A stretch of DNA of 64,000 nucleotides from Pseudoduganella plicata (GCF_004421005.1 NZ_CP038026.1:4030001-4094000), one strand, 5' to 3'. Shown: positions 18,252 to 27,816, numbered from the stretch's first letter. A program made the numbers and translations. The notes: a model not told the origin generated them from the letters alone.

Positions 18252-19598
18252 ATGAGCCTACGCGAACGCCTGGCACTGGCCGAAGAACCCCGCAACGGCA
18301 GCATCACGCTGCCGGCGCAGTCGCACGCAGCCTATCAGGAGCTGAAGCGCACGATGCACCAGCTGATCCTGGACCGCATCGACCTGGAGCGGCTCAAGCG
18401 CCTGACGCCGGAACAGTTCAAGCACGAGCTGGCGCTGCTGGTGCAGCGCATCATCGAGGACGAGCGCATCGTTCTGAACCAGAACGAGCGCCATCACCTG
18501 GTGCTCGATATCCAGCACGAGATGCTGGGTTTCGGTCCGCTCGAGCCGCTGCTGGCCGATGCCAGCGTGTCCGACATCCTCGTCAACACCTGCCACAAGG
18601 TGTATGTGGAACGGGCCGGCCGGCTCGAGCTGACCGATATCACGTTCAACGACAACGCCCACCTGATGAAGATCATCGAGAAGATCGTCTCGCGGGTGGG
18701 CCGGCGCGTCGACGAGTCGAGCCCGATGGTCGACGCGCGCCTGCCGGACGGTTCGCGCGTCAATGCCATCATTCCGCCGCTGGCGGTGGACGGGCCGATC
18801 CTGTCGATTCGCCGCTTCGCCTCCAACCCGCTGACGATGACGAACCTGATCGAAAACAAAAGCCTGACGCCGCCGATGCAGCAGGTGCTGCAGGCACTGG
18901 GCCATGCCAAGATCAATATCCTCGTCTCCGGCGGCACCGGCAGCGGCAAGACGACGCTGCTCAACGTGCTGTCCGGCTTTATCCCGCCCAGCGAGCGGAT
19001 CGTCACGATCGAGGACGCGGCGGAACTGCAGATGCGCCAGCCGCACGTGGTGCGCCTGGAAACGCGTCCGCCCAATATCGAAGGCAAGGGGGAGGTCAAC
19101 CAGCGCGCGCTGGTGCGCAACGCGCTGCGGATGCGGCCCGACCGCATCATCCTGGGCGAGGTACGCGGACCCGAAGCGCTCGACATGCTGCAGGCGATGA
19201 ACACGGGCCACGAGGGATCCCTGGCGACGATCCACTCGAACACGGCGCGCGACGCACTGGCCCGGCTGGAGAACATGGTCGGCATGGCCGGTGTCAACCT
19301 GACGCCGCGCGCCACGCGCCAGCAGATCAGCTCCGCAGTGACGGTCGTGATGCAGGTGACGCGGCTGACGGACGGTACCCGCAAGCTGGTCAGCCTGCAG
19401 GAAGTGACGGGGATGGAGGGCGACGTCATTGCGATGCAGGAGATTTTCCGCTTCGAGCAGACCGGCGTCGATGTCAACGGCAAGGTGCAGGGCCACTTCT
19501 TCGCCACCGGCGTGCGGCCGCGCTTTGCCGACCGCCTCAGGCTGTTCGGCGCGCCGGTACCGGACAGCGTATTCGATCCCGACCGCGTATTCGAATAG
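18252..19598 (+). CDS. tadA: Tad pilus assembly ATPase TadA/CpaF
   Basis: A 448-residue secretion ATPase of the VirB11/GspE superfamily that powers Flp extension. Walker A GGTGSGKT is at 227-234. The Asp box ([11 protein letters not shown]) and Walker B region ([16 protein letters not shown]) follow. The His box is in [13 protein letters not shown]. The N-terminal helical domain ([16 protein letters not shown]) is typical of CpaF. Length is normal and every catalytic box looks intact. Confidence 0.96.
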   Translation: MSLRERLALAEEPRNGSITLPAQSHAAYQELKRTMHQLILDRIDLERLKRLTPEQFKHELALLVQRIIEDERIVLNQNERHHLVLDIQHEMLGFGPLEPLLADASVSDILVNTCHKVYVERAGRLELTDITFNDNAHLMKIIEKIVSRVGRRVDESSPMVDARLPDGSRVNAIIPPLAVDGPILSIRRFASNPLTMTNLIENKSLTPPMQQVLQALGHAKINILVSGGTGSGKTTLLNVLSGFIPPSERIVTIEDAAELQMRQPHVVRLETRPPNIEGKGEVNQRALVRNALRMRPDRIILGEVRGPEALDMLQAMNTGHEGSLATIHSNTARDALARLENMVGMAGVNLTPRATRQQISSAVTVVMQVTRLTDGTRKLVSLQEVTGMEGDVIAMQEIFRFEQTGVDVNGKVQGHFFATGVRPRFADRLRLFGAPVPDSVFDPDRVFE

Positions 19599-19607
19599 GA
19601 GAATGGC

Positions 19608-20582
19608 ATGGACATGGTCTTCTCCGCATTTGCCGTGCTGCTGTTCGCCGCCGTGATCTTCATGGTGGAGGGCACGTGGCTGTGGTGGACGACCAGCCAC
19701 GGCAAGAGCGCCCGCCGGATTGCGAAGCGGCTGGACATGATGGCCGGCCGGGGCGAAGGGCTTGAACGTATCAGCATCCTGAAACAGCGCCGCTACGCCA
19801 CGTCGCCGCTGCTGGAACGCTGGCTGACCCGCGTGCCGCAACTGGCGCCGCTCGATCGCCTGCTGCTGCAATCGGGCCTGGGCTGGCAGGTGGCGCCGTT
19901 CCTCGGCGGCGCACTGGCGCCGCCGCTGGCGACCCTGCTCACGCTGCAGTTCCTGTCCGTGCCGCTGCTGCCCGCAGGTGTCGCGCTGGCGCTGGCGGCC
20001 GCGGCGCCCTATGCCGTGCTGCTGCGCGCCCGGGCGGCCCGCCTCAAGCATATCGAGCTGCAGCTGCCCGAAGCTGCCGACTTCCTGGCGCGGGCGCTGC
20101 GTGCCGGTCATTCGTTCGCCAATGTCCTCAAGATGGTCGGCGACGAGATGCCGGAGCCCATCGGCGGCGAGTTCAAGGCGACGTACGAAGAGGTCAACTA
20201 CGGCGTGCCGATGAACGAGGCGCTGCACAACATGGCGACGCGCATTCCGCTGACGGACCTGCGCTACCTCGTGCTGGCGGTGCTCATTCAGCGCGAGTCG
20301 GGCGGCAATCTTGCCGAGCTGCTGGGCAATATCGGCCGGCTGACGCGCTCGCGCCTGAAGCTGCTGGGGCAGGTGAACGTGCTGTCGGCGGAAGGGCGCA
20401 TGTCGGCCTGGATCCTCGGGCTGCTGCCGCTGGGGATGATGGCGATTTCGTGCCTGACCAATTACGGCTACATCAGCGTGCTGTGGACGCATCCGTCCGG
20501 GGTGCGCCTGTTATGGATGGCCGCCGGCATGATGCTGCTCGGCGTGGCGTGGATGCGCGTGCTGATCAGGATCCGCATATAG
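19608..20582 (+). CDS. tadB: Tad inner-membrane platform protein TadB
   Basis: A 324-residue polytopic membrane protein with a T2SSF/GspF-like cytoplasmic domain ([34 protein letters not shown]). Hydrophobic segments lie at the N-terminus, around residues 100-140 and in two C-terminal helices. TadB pairs with TadC to form the platform engaged by the TadA ATPase. It sits 9 bp after tadA with AGGAGAA just upstream of the ATG. Confidence 0.93.
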   Translation: MDMVFSAFAVLLFAAVIFMVEGTWLWWTTSHGKSARRIAKRLDMMAGRGEGLERISILKQRRYATSPLLERWLTRVPQLAPLDRLLLQSGLGWQVAPFLGGALAPPLATLLTLQFLSVPLLPAGVALALAAAAPYAVLLRARAARLKHIELQLPEAADFLARALRAGHSFANVLKMVGDEMPEPIGGEFKATYEEVNYGVPMNEALHNMATRIPLTDLRYLVLAVLIQRESGGNLAELLGNIGRLTRSRLKLLGQVNVLSAEGRMSAWILGLLPLGMMAISCLTNYGYISVLWTHPSGVRLLWMAAGMMLLGVAWMRVLIRIRI

Positions 20583-20591
20583 GACGAGTCC

Positions 20592-21535
20592 ATGACTACT
20601 CAACAACTGCTGTTCCTGCTGGTCGTCTTTGTCGTCGTCGCCGGGATCGTGCTGGCAGGCGTGGCCATCTTCGCGCCGGCCGCGCTGCGCGACCGCCTGC
20701 GCGCATTCCGTACCACGCCGGCCCAGGCCGAAACGGGCGAGGGCGGCCAGTGGATCGAGCGCGTAGCACGTGCGGCCCAGCCGCTCACCAGGCTCTCGCT
20801 GCCGGAGGAAGGGTGGGAGCGCTCGCCGTTGCGCACGAAATTCATCAACGCCGGCTGGCGCCATCATTCCGCGCCCACGCTGTATTTCGCCACCAAGACG
20901 GTGCTGTCGCTGGGCATTCCCGCACTGCTGGCGATCCTGATGGCGACGGCTCAGGGCGGCGTGCTGCGCGACGGCTTCCTCGCGGTGCTGTTCGGCGGCG
21001 CCGCGGCCGGCTACTACCTGCCCAATATCGTGCTGTCGCGCACGGCCAGCCGCCGCCGCCGCGAAATCTTCGAGAACATTCCCGATGCACTGGACCTGCT
21101 GACGGTATGCGTGGAGGCGGGATTGTCGATGGAGCGTGGCCTGACGAAGGTGGCGGCCGAGGTGCACGTCAAGAGCGTCGTGCTGGCGCAGGAACTGCAA
21201 CTGGTGCTGATGGAAATGCGCGCCGGCTTCAGCAAGGAAAAGGCGCTGCGCAACTTCGCGCTGCGCACGGGGTGGAAGATGTCGACACGCTGGTGGCAAT
21301 GCTGATCCAGTCGGAGCGCTTCGGCACCGGCATGGGCGACTCGCTGCGGGTCCATTCGGAAAACCTGCGCCAGAAACGCAGCCTGCTGGCCGAGGAGGCT
21401 GCGGCGAAGGTGGCGCTGAAGCTGATGTTCCCGCTGATCTTCTGCATCTTCCCCACGCTGCTGGTGGTGCTGATGGGGCCTGCGGCGATCCACCTGTCGC
21501 ATGATGTGCTGCCGATGATGAGTGGCCAACGATAA
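20592..21535 (+). CDS. tadC: Tad inner-membrane platform protein TadC, interrupted by an apparent 1-base frameshift
   Basis: The second T2SSF-domain platform protein. As written, the frame starting at 20592 reads normally through RNFALRTG and then shifts at the G run 21269-21272, ending in a short false tail at 21305. The conserved continuation VEDVDTLVAMLIQSERFGTG, with the final two membrane helices, lies in the -1 frame and stops at 21535. Inserting one G restores a standard protein of about 314 residues. Since tadB, tadD and all other genes are intact, a base-call error is as likely as a mutation. Confidence 0.82.
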
Positions 21536-21550
21536 AACGAGGAGCTTGCG

Positions 21551-22669
21551 ATGATCGGAAACAGGACCATACGAGCCGCGGTCCGCGCCGCCTGTCTGGG
21601 TTCGCTGCTGCTCGGCTGCACTGCGCCGCGCCCGGACCTGCCGGCGCAAGCCGTCGCACCGGCAGCACCGTTCGGGACAGCCGACGGCTATTACACGCTG
21701 GGTCGCAGCGAGCACGCGGCAGCCCACCCGCCGCTGGCCCGGCGCGCCTACGAGGCGGCGCTGCGTCTCGACCCGGCGCACCGGGGCGCGCGCAACGGCC
21801 TGGCTGTGCTGCTGGCGGAAGGCGGTGATTACGCCGGCGCGATCGCGTTGTGGCGCAAGCTCTTGACGCAGTCGGCCGGCCTCCCTTCGGCCGAGCAGGG
21901 CTTCCTGCTGGGGAACCTGGGCTATGCGCTGTACCTGCAGGGCGAACGCGAAGAAGCCGTGACGGTCCTGATGTGGGCCTGTGTGCGCGACCCGTTGCAG
22001 CCTGTCGCATGGGAGCATCTGGGCGCTGTGCTGCAGAGCCTGGGGCAGACGGACCTGGCATTGCAGATGATGCGACAGGCACGCATGCTGCGCACGCACG
22101 ACCTGCGCGGCGATTACGCCGTAGCGGGCGGCACGGCGCCGGCCGCCGTTCCTGTGGAGCGGGTGCAGGATCCCAGCCTGTGGCCAGGCGATCTGGCCCG
22201 AACGGAAGTGCGCGCCGTGGGGGCCGCGCTAGTGGAGGTGCATCGGGTTGCGCCGCAGGTGGCGGCAGCGGTGTCAGTGCCGGGGCCGAAGCTGGTATCG
22301 GCAGCGCTGCCGGTGTCGGCGCCGGCAGCGCCGGTCGATGCGCCGGCGCAGGGCGGACTGCGTCTCGAAATCAGCAATGGCAATGGCGTGCGCGGCATGG
22401 CCGCCGCATGGGCGCGCGACCGCAAGGTCACGGACATCGGCTGGAAGTCGGTGCGGCTGACCAATACCCGGCCGTTTGCCGTGCCCGTCACGCGCCTCGA
22501 ATACGGCGCGCAGGGAGAGGAGGTGGCGCGGCTGCTGTCGCAGCGACTCGGACTGCCCGCGCCGCGCGCTGCCGCCGATGCACGTGCGGACCTGCGCATC
22601 GTGCTGGGTTGGGATCGGCGTGCGACGTTGCCGGCGGCGCCTGCGACCACGCGGGCGCCCTGGCGCTGA
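21551..22669 (+). CDS. tadD: TadD-like TPR lipoprotein with C-terminal LytR_C-like domain
   Basis: A 372-residue protein with a lipoprotein signal (GSLLLGC, cysteine near residue 24). Three to four TPR-like repeats follow at about 50-180 (RRAYEAALRLDPAHRGARNGLAVLL). After a Pro/Ala-rich linker, the C-terminus from about residue 270 (LEISNGNGVRGMA, then RLEYGAQGEEVARLLSQRLG) resembles LytR_C. TadD-type proteins help localise or stabilise the RcpA secretin. It ends the Tad operon. Confidence 0.88.
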   Translation: MIGNRTIRAAVRAACLGSLLLGCTAPRPDLPAQAVAPAAPFGTADGYYTLGRSEHAAAHPPLARRAYEAALRLDPAHRGARNGLAVLLAEGGDYAGAIALWRKLLTQSAGLPSAEQGFLLGNLGYALYLQGEREEAVTVLMWACVRDPLQPVAWEHLGAVLQSLGQTDLALQMMRQARMLRTHDLRGDYAVAGGTAPAAVPVERVQDPSLWPGDLARTEVRAVGAALVEVHRVAPQVAAAVSVPGPKLVSAALPVSAPAAPVDAPAQGGLRLEISNGNGVRGMAAAWARDRKVTDIGWKSVRLTNTRPFAVPVTRLEYGAQGEEVARLLSQRLGLPAPRAAADARADLRIVLGWDRRATLPAAPATTRAPWR

Positions 22670-22829
22670 TCGGTCATCCTACTGCCACTTCACGGGGCCC
22701 AGGCCACGCGCGCTGGCGTTGCGGTGGACGCGCCTGCCGTAGACGGTGACCGAGCCAAGGCATGTCAGGCGCAGGCTGGCCAACGTTTTCTTGTGCATCG
22801 GGCTCGCCGTCCGAACGTGGGCGATGCGA

Positions 22830-23039
22830 TTACAGCGCGGCTTTCTCGGCGGCCGTCAGGCGTTTGGCGCTGACGACGACGACCGGCATGGCCGCGTCGT
22901 TCTGCACCGTTACCGTGACAACCGGCGCCGGCGCTGCGGCACGCTGCAGCTTCGGCACGGAGGCCGTCGCCAGGCTGGTGGCGCCGATGACGACGAGGGT
23001 GGCGACGAAGATGGCTTCCATGTTTTTGGCGATGTTCAT
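22830..23039 (-). CDS. Small exported protein of unknown function
   Basis: A 69-residue protein with an N-terminal hydrophobic signal (AIFVATLVVIGATSLATA) and a short tail ending in SAKRLTAAEKAAL. It has a good Shine-Dalgarno (AAGGAT) 6 nt before the ATG. It is transcribed towards the tad operon end and stands alone. I do not recognise a domain. Small proteins of this layout are common in the family and often lack known function. Confidence 0.6.
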   Translation of the reverse strand: MNIAKNMEAIFVATLVVIGATSLATASVPKLQRAAAPAPVVTVTVQNDAAMPVVVVSAKRLTAAEKAAL

Positions 23040-23191
23040 GACGGGATCCTTGGCGTGTCCGGGTGGTGTTTCGGGTTAGTTCGGTCTGCAGCGCATCGGA
23101 TAATGTGTGCTGCGTTGATTGAACTATAGAGAGCCACTCCGCCGTTCACCACCGGGTTGCGACGAACTGCCGTTTTGGCGCACCGGGATGC

Positions 23192-24268
23192 TTAAATCAG
23201 CGCCGCAATGGCCTGGCCGACCTGCGTGGTGTCGGCCGTGCCGCCCATGTCCGGCGTGCGCGGACCCTCGACCAGCACGCGCTCCACGGCGGCCATGATG
23301 GCGTCGTGCGCCTGGCGGTACGTGGCGTCGCCATTGCCGAGGAAGTCCAGCATCATCGCGCCGCTCCACACCATCGCGACGGGGTTGGCGATGTTCCTGC
23401 CGTAGATGTCGGGCGCCGAGCCATGCACGGGTTCGAACAAGGAAGGAAAGATCCGTTCGGGGTTCAGGTTGCCGGAAGGGGCGATGCCAATGGTGCCCGT
23501 GCAGGCAGGGCCGAGGTCGGACAGGATGTCGCCGAACAGGTTCGACGCGACCACCACATCGAAGCGCTCGGGGCTCAGCACGAAGCGGGCGCACAGGATA
23601 TCGATGTGGTACTTGTCCCAGCGTACGTCGGGGTACGCCGGCGCCAGCGCAGCCACGCGCTCGTCCCAGTACGGCATGCTGATCGAGATGCCGTTCGATT
23701 TCGTGGCCGAGGTCAGGTGTTTTTTCGGACGCGACTGCGCCAGGTTGAAGGCGTAGCGCAGGATGCGGTCGGTGCCGTGGCGGGTGAACACCGATTCCTG
23801 CAGCACCGTCTCGCGCTCCGTGCCCTCGAACAGGCGGCCGCCGACGGACGAGTATTCGCCTTCCGTATTCTCGCGCACCACATAGAAATCGATGTCGCCC
23901 GGCTGCTTGTTGGCCAGCGGGCAGGGCACGCCGGGCATCAGCCGCACGGGGCGCAGGTTGACGTACTGGTCGAACTGGCGGCGGAACTGCAGCAGGGAGC
24001 CCCACAGCGAGATATGGTCCGGCACCAGGTCCGGCATGCCGACGGCGCCGAAGTAGATCGCGTCAAACCCCCTCAGTTGCGTGAACCAGTCGTCCGGCAT
24101 CATTCTGCCGTGCTCCAGGTAATAATCGCAGCTGGCCCAGTCGAAGGACGTGAATTCGAGTGGCAGCTGGAAGCGGCGGGCGGCGGCCTGCACGGCGCGC
24201 AGGCCCTCGGGCATGACTTCCTTGCCGATGCCGTCGCCCGGGATGACGGCGATGCGTTGGGTTTTCAT
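23192..24268 (-). CDS. dmlA: D-malate / tartrate dehydrogenase, isocitrate/isopropylmalate dehydrogenase family
   Basis: A 358-residue NAD-dependent beta-decarboxylating dehydrogenase. The N-terminal IPGDGIGKEV and the late GSAPDIYGRNIANPVAMVWSG fit the tartrate/D-malate dehydrogenase subgroup, which converts D-malate to pyruvate and CO2 or oxidises tartrate. I chose the ATG at 24268 because AGGAG lies just upstream. An in-frame start 27 codons earlier would run into the divergent promoter region. The 86-bp gap to the divergent LysR-like gene mirrors dmlA-dmlR layouts. Confidence 0.87.
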   Translation of the reverse strand: MKTQRIAVIPGDGIGKEVMPEGLRAVQAAARRFQLPLEFTSFDWASCDYYLEHGRMMPDDWFTQLRGFDAIYFGAVGMPDLVPDHISLWGSLLQFRRQFDQYVNLRPVRLMPGVPCPLANKQPGDIDFYVVRENTEGEYSSVGGRLFEGTERETVLQESVFTRHGTDRILRYAFNLAQSRPKKHLTSATKSNGISISMPYWDERVAALAPAYPDVRWDKYHIDILCARFVLSPERFDVVVASNLFGDILSDLGPACTGTIGIAPSGNLNPERIFPSLFEPVHGSAPDIYGRNIANPVAMVWSGAMMLDFLGNGDATYRQAHDAIMAAVERVLVEGPRTPDMGGTADTTQVGQAIAALI

Positions 24269-24354
24269 GGGGGGCTCCTGTGGTTGAAGCGACAGCATAA
24301 CGCCGAACGGCGCGGCTATAATCGGCTCAACCGTCACTCGACTATCCACAGATC

Positions 24355-25095
24355 GTGAAGAATCCCCCCTCGCTGGAAGACTTGCACCTGTTCTGCGCCG
24401 TCGTGCGGCACCGCGGTTTTACCGCCACGGCCCGGGCGCTGGGAATGCAAGCCGTGTCGATGGAAACGCTGGCGCCCGCCGGCCTGCTGCGCATCTGCAC
24501 GAGCTCCGGGTTCGGCCGCAACCGCGTGGCACCGGCGCTGTCCGCGCTGGCCTTGCGCTACCCCGCGCTGGAAATCCAGCTGGAGCTGCTGGACCGCGCC
24601 ATCGACCTGATTGCCGAGGATTTTCACCTCGACATCCGCGTCGGCGAGGCCCATGAGCCGCACCTGATCTCGCGCCGCATTGCGGCCAATGCCCGGGTGC
24701 TGTGCGCCGCGCCGGCTTACCTGGCGCGGGCCGGGACGCCTGCCGCTTTGGCGGACCTGACGGGGCACCGCTGCATCGTCATCCGCGAGCGCCACGGCGA
24801 CTTCGGCCGCTGGGTGCTGCAGGGTCCGCGGGGCGAGGAAAGCGTCAAGGTGGGCGGGCCGCTGTCGGCCAGCAATGGGGAAGTGGTGCACGGGTGGGCG
24901 CTGGACGGCCACGGCATCATCCTGCGCTCGCAGTGGGACGTGGGGCCGGCACTGGCGCGCGGCGACCTGGTGCGGGTGTTGCCGGACTACGAGCAGCCGG
25001 CACACGTGTGGGCGGTCTATCCGACGCGGCTGTCGGCGTCGGCCAAGCTGCGCGTGTGCGTCGAGTTCATCGAAACATTTCTCGAAAACCGGTGA
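24355..25095 (+). CDS. LysR-family (DmlR-like) protein lacking most of its DNA-binding domain
   Basis: A 246-residue protein, about 55-60 residues shorter than typical LysR regulators. It begins normally (LEDLHLFCAVVRHRGFTATARALGMQ), then jumps in frame to AVSMETLAPAGLLRICTSSGFG, the end of the linker helix. The recognition helix, wing and most of the linker are missing. The effector-binding domain is complete. The start is GTG at 24355. The last codons and the TGA stop lie inside a dispersed repeat (25085-25103). The gene is divergent from dmlA, which it would normally control, so it is probably inactive as a DNA-binding activator. Confidence 0.85.
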   Translation: MKNPPSLEDLHLFCAVVRHRGFTATARALGMQAVSMETLAPAGLLRICTSSGFGRNRVAPALSALALRYPALEIQLELLDRAIDLIAEDFHLDIRVGEAHEPHLISRRIAANARVLCAAPAYLARAGTPAALADLTGHRCIVIRERHGDFGRWVLQGPRGEESVKVGGPLSASNGEVVHGWALDGHGIILRSQWDVGPALARGDLVRVLPDYEQPAHVWAVYPTRLSASAKLRVCVEFIETFLENR

Positions 25096-25195
25096 CAGGC
25101 TCCGATTATCTATCCGGAGCCGGCGTGGTTGTAATCGGAGCCTGTCACCGGTTTTTTAATCCGGCGCCTGTCACCGGTTTTTGTCACCGGTTTTT
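25085..25195. repeat. Cluster of family-1 dispersed repeats including a perfect 24-bp inverted repeat
   Basis: A direct copy of AAAACCGGTGACAGGCTCC (25085-25103, extending to 25108) is matched exactly by an inverted copy (25132-25155), giving 24-bp arms and a 23-nt loop followed by TTTTTT. Two further partial inverted copies lie at 25163-25182 and 25183-25195, each ending in five T residues. The cluster sits between convergent gene ends (LysR-like and DUF2461) and could terminate both. It is the same unit as at 1704-1788. Confidence 0.88.
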
Positions 25196-25197
25196 GC

Positions 25198-25893
25198 TCA
25201 AGCCGCGTCCTGCTCTTCTTCCACCTTGGCCGCGCGCATCCACTGGACCAGCGGCCAGGCATCCTTGAAGCCGGCGGCCAAGAGCGGCAGCAGCGCGTCG
25301 GGATCGTTCAGGTCCAGGTCGACGTCGGTCCACACAAAGAAGCTCTTCAGCTTGATGAACTCGATGTGCTCGTGCTCCGGATCGAAGCCCTTGGGCGGGC
25401 GCTGCAGCTTGCCTTCGTTCTGGATGGTGCCGTAGCGCGCCTTCAGGCCCTTGTGGTTCAGCGCCTTGCGAAAGCCCGCCGCGTCTTCCACCATATGCCG
25501 GCGCAGCGCGCGCAGGCGGTGCGGCGGCGGCATGTATTCGCCGGCACCGAACTGCAGCTGGCCCTGGCCGTTGAGCTGGAAGTAGTAGGTGGGGCCGCCG
25601 GCCATGCTGGGGCGGCGCATGTCGTTGGGCGCCACCGCCGCCGAGAAGGTCGTCTTGTAGGGTCGCTTGTCGTGGGCGAAGCGCACGTCGCGGTTGATGC
25701 GGAACAGTGCCTTCTTCGGATTGCAGAACTTGACCGCCGGGTCGAATTTGCCCAGTTCCCCGATCACCTGCGTTACCAGCAGGAGGAACTCCTCGCGCAG
25801 GATGTCGTAGCGGGGCTTGTTCATGATGAACCAGGGACGGTTGTTGTTCTCGGCCAGCTCCTGCAGGTAGCCGTTCAGGTCGCGCAAATGCAT
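25198..25893 (-). CDS. DUF2461 / TIGR02453 family protein
   Basis: A 231-residue soluble protein of the DUF2461 family. The typical features are NNNRPWF near the N-terminus, KALFRINRDVRFAHDKRPYKT in the middle and a C-terminal aromatic-rich core. It has no known function; members occur widely as single genes. It lies 14 bp from the protease gene and in the same direction, so the two may be cotranscribed. The stop is only 3 bp from a family-1 repeat. Confidence 0.9.
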   Translation of the reverse strand: MHLRDLNGYLQELAENNNRPWFIMNKPRYDILREEFLLLVTQVIGELGKFDPAVKFCNPKKALFRINRDVRFAHDKRPYKTTFSAAVAPNDMRRPSMAGGPTYYFQLNGQGQLQFGAGEYMPPPHRLRALRRHMVEDAAGFRKALNHKGLKARYGTIQNEGKLQRPPKGFDPEHEHIEFIKLKSFFVWTDVDLDLNDPDALLPLLAAGFKDAWPLVQWMRAAKVEEEQDAA

Positions 25894-25907
25894 GGGGTGC
25901 TCTTACT

Positions 25908-27062
25908 TTACTTTTTAGGGACGGGGCGCTTGCCCACGGTAATGGCCAGGTCGGATTCGCGGTTCTTGCGCAGCACGCGCATCGTTGCCTTGCCGCCCGG
26001 CTCCAGCTGGGCGATCAGGTTCAGCATCTCGGTAGTGTCGCGCACAGGCTTGCCCTCGACGGAGACGAGAATGTCGCCCGGCTTCATGCCGGCCTTGTCG
26101 GCCGGGCCATTGCGCACGACGCCGGCAATGATGGCGCCGCTGTCGCGCTGCAGGCCGAAACTTTGCGCCAGCTCGGGCGTGATCTCCTGCGACTCGACGC
26201 CGATCCAGCCGCGCACCACGTGGCCGCTCTTGATGATCGATTCCATCACCGTTTTCGCCGTCGAGACAGGAATGGCAAAACCGATGCCGACCGAGCCGCC
26301 CGTCTGCGAATAGATGGCCGAATTGATGCCCAGCAGGTTGCCGTTGGTGTCGATCAGCGCGCCGCCGGAGTTGCCGAAGTTGATGGCCGCATCCGTCTGG
26401 ATGAAGTTCTCGAAATGGTTGATGTGCAGGTTGTTGCGGCCCAGCGCGGAGATGATCCCCATCGTGACCGTCTGGCCCACGCCGAACGGGTTGCCGATGG
26501 CCAGCACGACGTCGCCCACCTTGGCCTGGTCGGCATGGCCGAGCACGATGGCGGGCAGCCGGTCCAGGTTGATCTTGACGACGGCCAGGTCCGTCTCCGG
26601 GTCGCTGCCGACCAGCTTGGCTGCAGCCTTGCGGCCGTCGGCCAGCACGACTTCGATTTCGTCCGCCGCTTCGATGACGTGGTAGTTGGTGAGAATATAG
26701 CCGTCGGAGCTGACGATGACGCCCGAACCCAGGCTGTTCTCGTCATCGTCCTCTTCCTCGCCTTCGCGGTCGCCGAAGAACCGCTTGAAGTATGGGTCGC
26801 GCAGCAGCGGGTGCTTGCGCGGCACGGCCTTCGAGGTGAGGATGTTGACGACCGCGGGCATGGCGCGGCCCGCTGCCGAGCGGAATGAGCCTGGTGTAGG
26901 CGCAGGCGCGGCCACCGTCGCGATGGCCGGCTGCGAGGGCGTGCCCAGCTGCTGCAACGTGCCAGGACGGCCATGCCAGCCAGGCTGGACCGCCGAATAA
27001 ACGAAATACAGTGCCAGGACAACGGTCACCGTTTGCGCAAACAATAACCAGAGTCGTCGCAT
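25908..27062 (-). CDS. DegS/DegQ-like periplasmic serine protease with one PDZ domain
   Basis: A 384-residue trypsin-like protease anchored by an N-terminal helix (residues about 5-24). The catalytic triad is visible as His128 in NYHVIE, Asp158 in TDLAVVK and Ser232 in GNSGGAL. A single PDZ domain fills the C-terminus (about 280-375). The single anchor and single PDZ resemble DegS or AlgW, which sense envelope stress and start anti-sigma cleavage. A charged insert (REGEEEDDDEN) precedes the protease core. The true role could also be general quality control. Confidence 0.9.
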   Translation of the reverse strand: MRRLWLLFAQTVTVVLALYFVYSAVQPGWHGRPGTLQQLGTPSQPAIATVAAPAPTPGSFRSAAGRAMPAVVNILTSKAVPRKHPLLRDPYFKRFFGDREGEEEDDDENSLGSGVIVSSDGYILTNYHVIEAADEIEVVLADGRKAAAKLVGSDPETDLAVVKINLDRLPAIVLGHADQAKVGDVVLAIGNPFGVGQTVTMGIISALGRNNLHINHFENFIQTDAAINFGNSGGALIDTNGNLLGINSAIYSQTGGSVGIGFAIPVSTAKTVMESIIKSGHVVRGWIGVESQEITPELAQSFGLQRDSGAIIAGVVRNGPADKAGMKPGDILVSVEGKPVRDTTEMLNLIAQLEPGGKATMRVLRKNRESDLAITVGKRPVPKK

Positions 27063-27087
27063 GGGTTGGTTCAGCAGTGGGATGGCA

Positions 27088-27507
27088 TTATTTTTTCAGG
27101 GCGTCACGGATCTCGCGCAGCAGCACGATGTCCTCCGGCGGCGGTGCGGGTGGCGCGACCTCCGCTTCGCCTGTGCGTCGCGCCTTACTGATGAGCCGCA
27201 CCATCTGGAAAATGATGAATGCCAGGATCACAAAGTTTAGCAGGATGGTCAGGAAGTTCCCGTACGCCAGCACGGCGCCCAGTTTCTTGGCTTCGGCCAG
27301 GCTCAGGTTGGGATCCTGGTGGTTCAGCGGCAGGTAATAGTTGGCAAAATCGAGCCCGCCGATAATTTTTCCGATGGGCGGCATGATGATGTCCTGCACG
27401 AGCGAATCGACGATCTTGCTGAACGCGGCGCCGATGATGACACCGACTGCCAGATCGATGACGTTTCCTTTCATCGCAAACGATTTGAATTCTTTCAGCA
27501 TGGCCAT
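27088..27507 (-). CDS. mscL: Large-conductance mechanosensitive channel MscL
   Basis: A 139-residue channel that opens at high membrane tension to release solutes after hypo-osmotic shock. The N-terminal [22 protein letters not shown] and the first pore helix are standard. A second helix ([19 protein letters not shown]) and a cytoplasmic C-terminal bundle follow. The ATG at 27507 is preceded by GGAG at 7 nt. It ends 25 bp before the protease gene, in the same orientation. Confidence 0.95.
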   Translation of the reverse strand: MAMLKEFKSFAMKGNVIDLAVGVIIGAAFSKIVDSLVQDIIMPPIGKIIGGLDFANYYLPLNHQDPNLSLAEAKKLGAVLAYGNFLTILLNFVILAFIIFQMVRLISKARRTGEAEVAPPAPPPEDIVLLREIRDALKK

Positions 27508-27592
27508 TCGTGTTCTCCGGTAGTGATACGGGCAAATCATACTGTTTTTTCAATGTTGCGCCAAAGGTCGAGGTCCCCGACCACAGTTCGGC

Positions 27593-27634
27593 CCGTGTCC
27601 CACCACGGTGCCGGGCAGCCGTGGTGGGACACGG
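27593..27634. repeat. Perfect 16-bp inverted repeat with 10-nt loop
   Basis: Left arm CCGTGTCCCACCACGG (27593-27608) and right arm CCGTGGTGGGACACGG (27619-27634) match exactly. No T-run follows. It lies in the divergent mscL/petA region, so it is not simply a terminator of either gene. It could be a mobile palindrome of the genome or a protein-binding site. Confidence 0.8.
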
Positions 27635-27787
27635 CCAATCTGTACGACGGGCTGGCGCCCGCGGGCGCGACCGTTCGCTGTTGCCTGGTCACTCTGGCCT
27701 AGTGCGGCGACAGTTTCCCTTCCTGTATAAGGCTTTCTACGGTGCACTGCACCATGGCGAACACTTACGTACTGTGCAACGTTTCGC

Positions 27788-27816
27788 TTTAATAAGTCAT
27801 ACTGTTCACTTATAAT
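27788..27816 (+). promoter_or_regulatory. Probable sigma-70 promoter of petABC
   Basis: A perfect -10 box TATAAT at 27811-27816 has a weak -35 (TTTAAT at 27788-27793) at 17-bp spacing in an AT-rich island. This would give a 5' leader of about 60 nt before petA at 27884. Confidence 0.5.

Noticed and set aside
22679..22798. Possible 39-residue minus-strand ORF after the small exported protein
   Set aside because: No Shine-Dalgarno, no recognisable motif and very short; plausible only with expression data.
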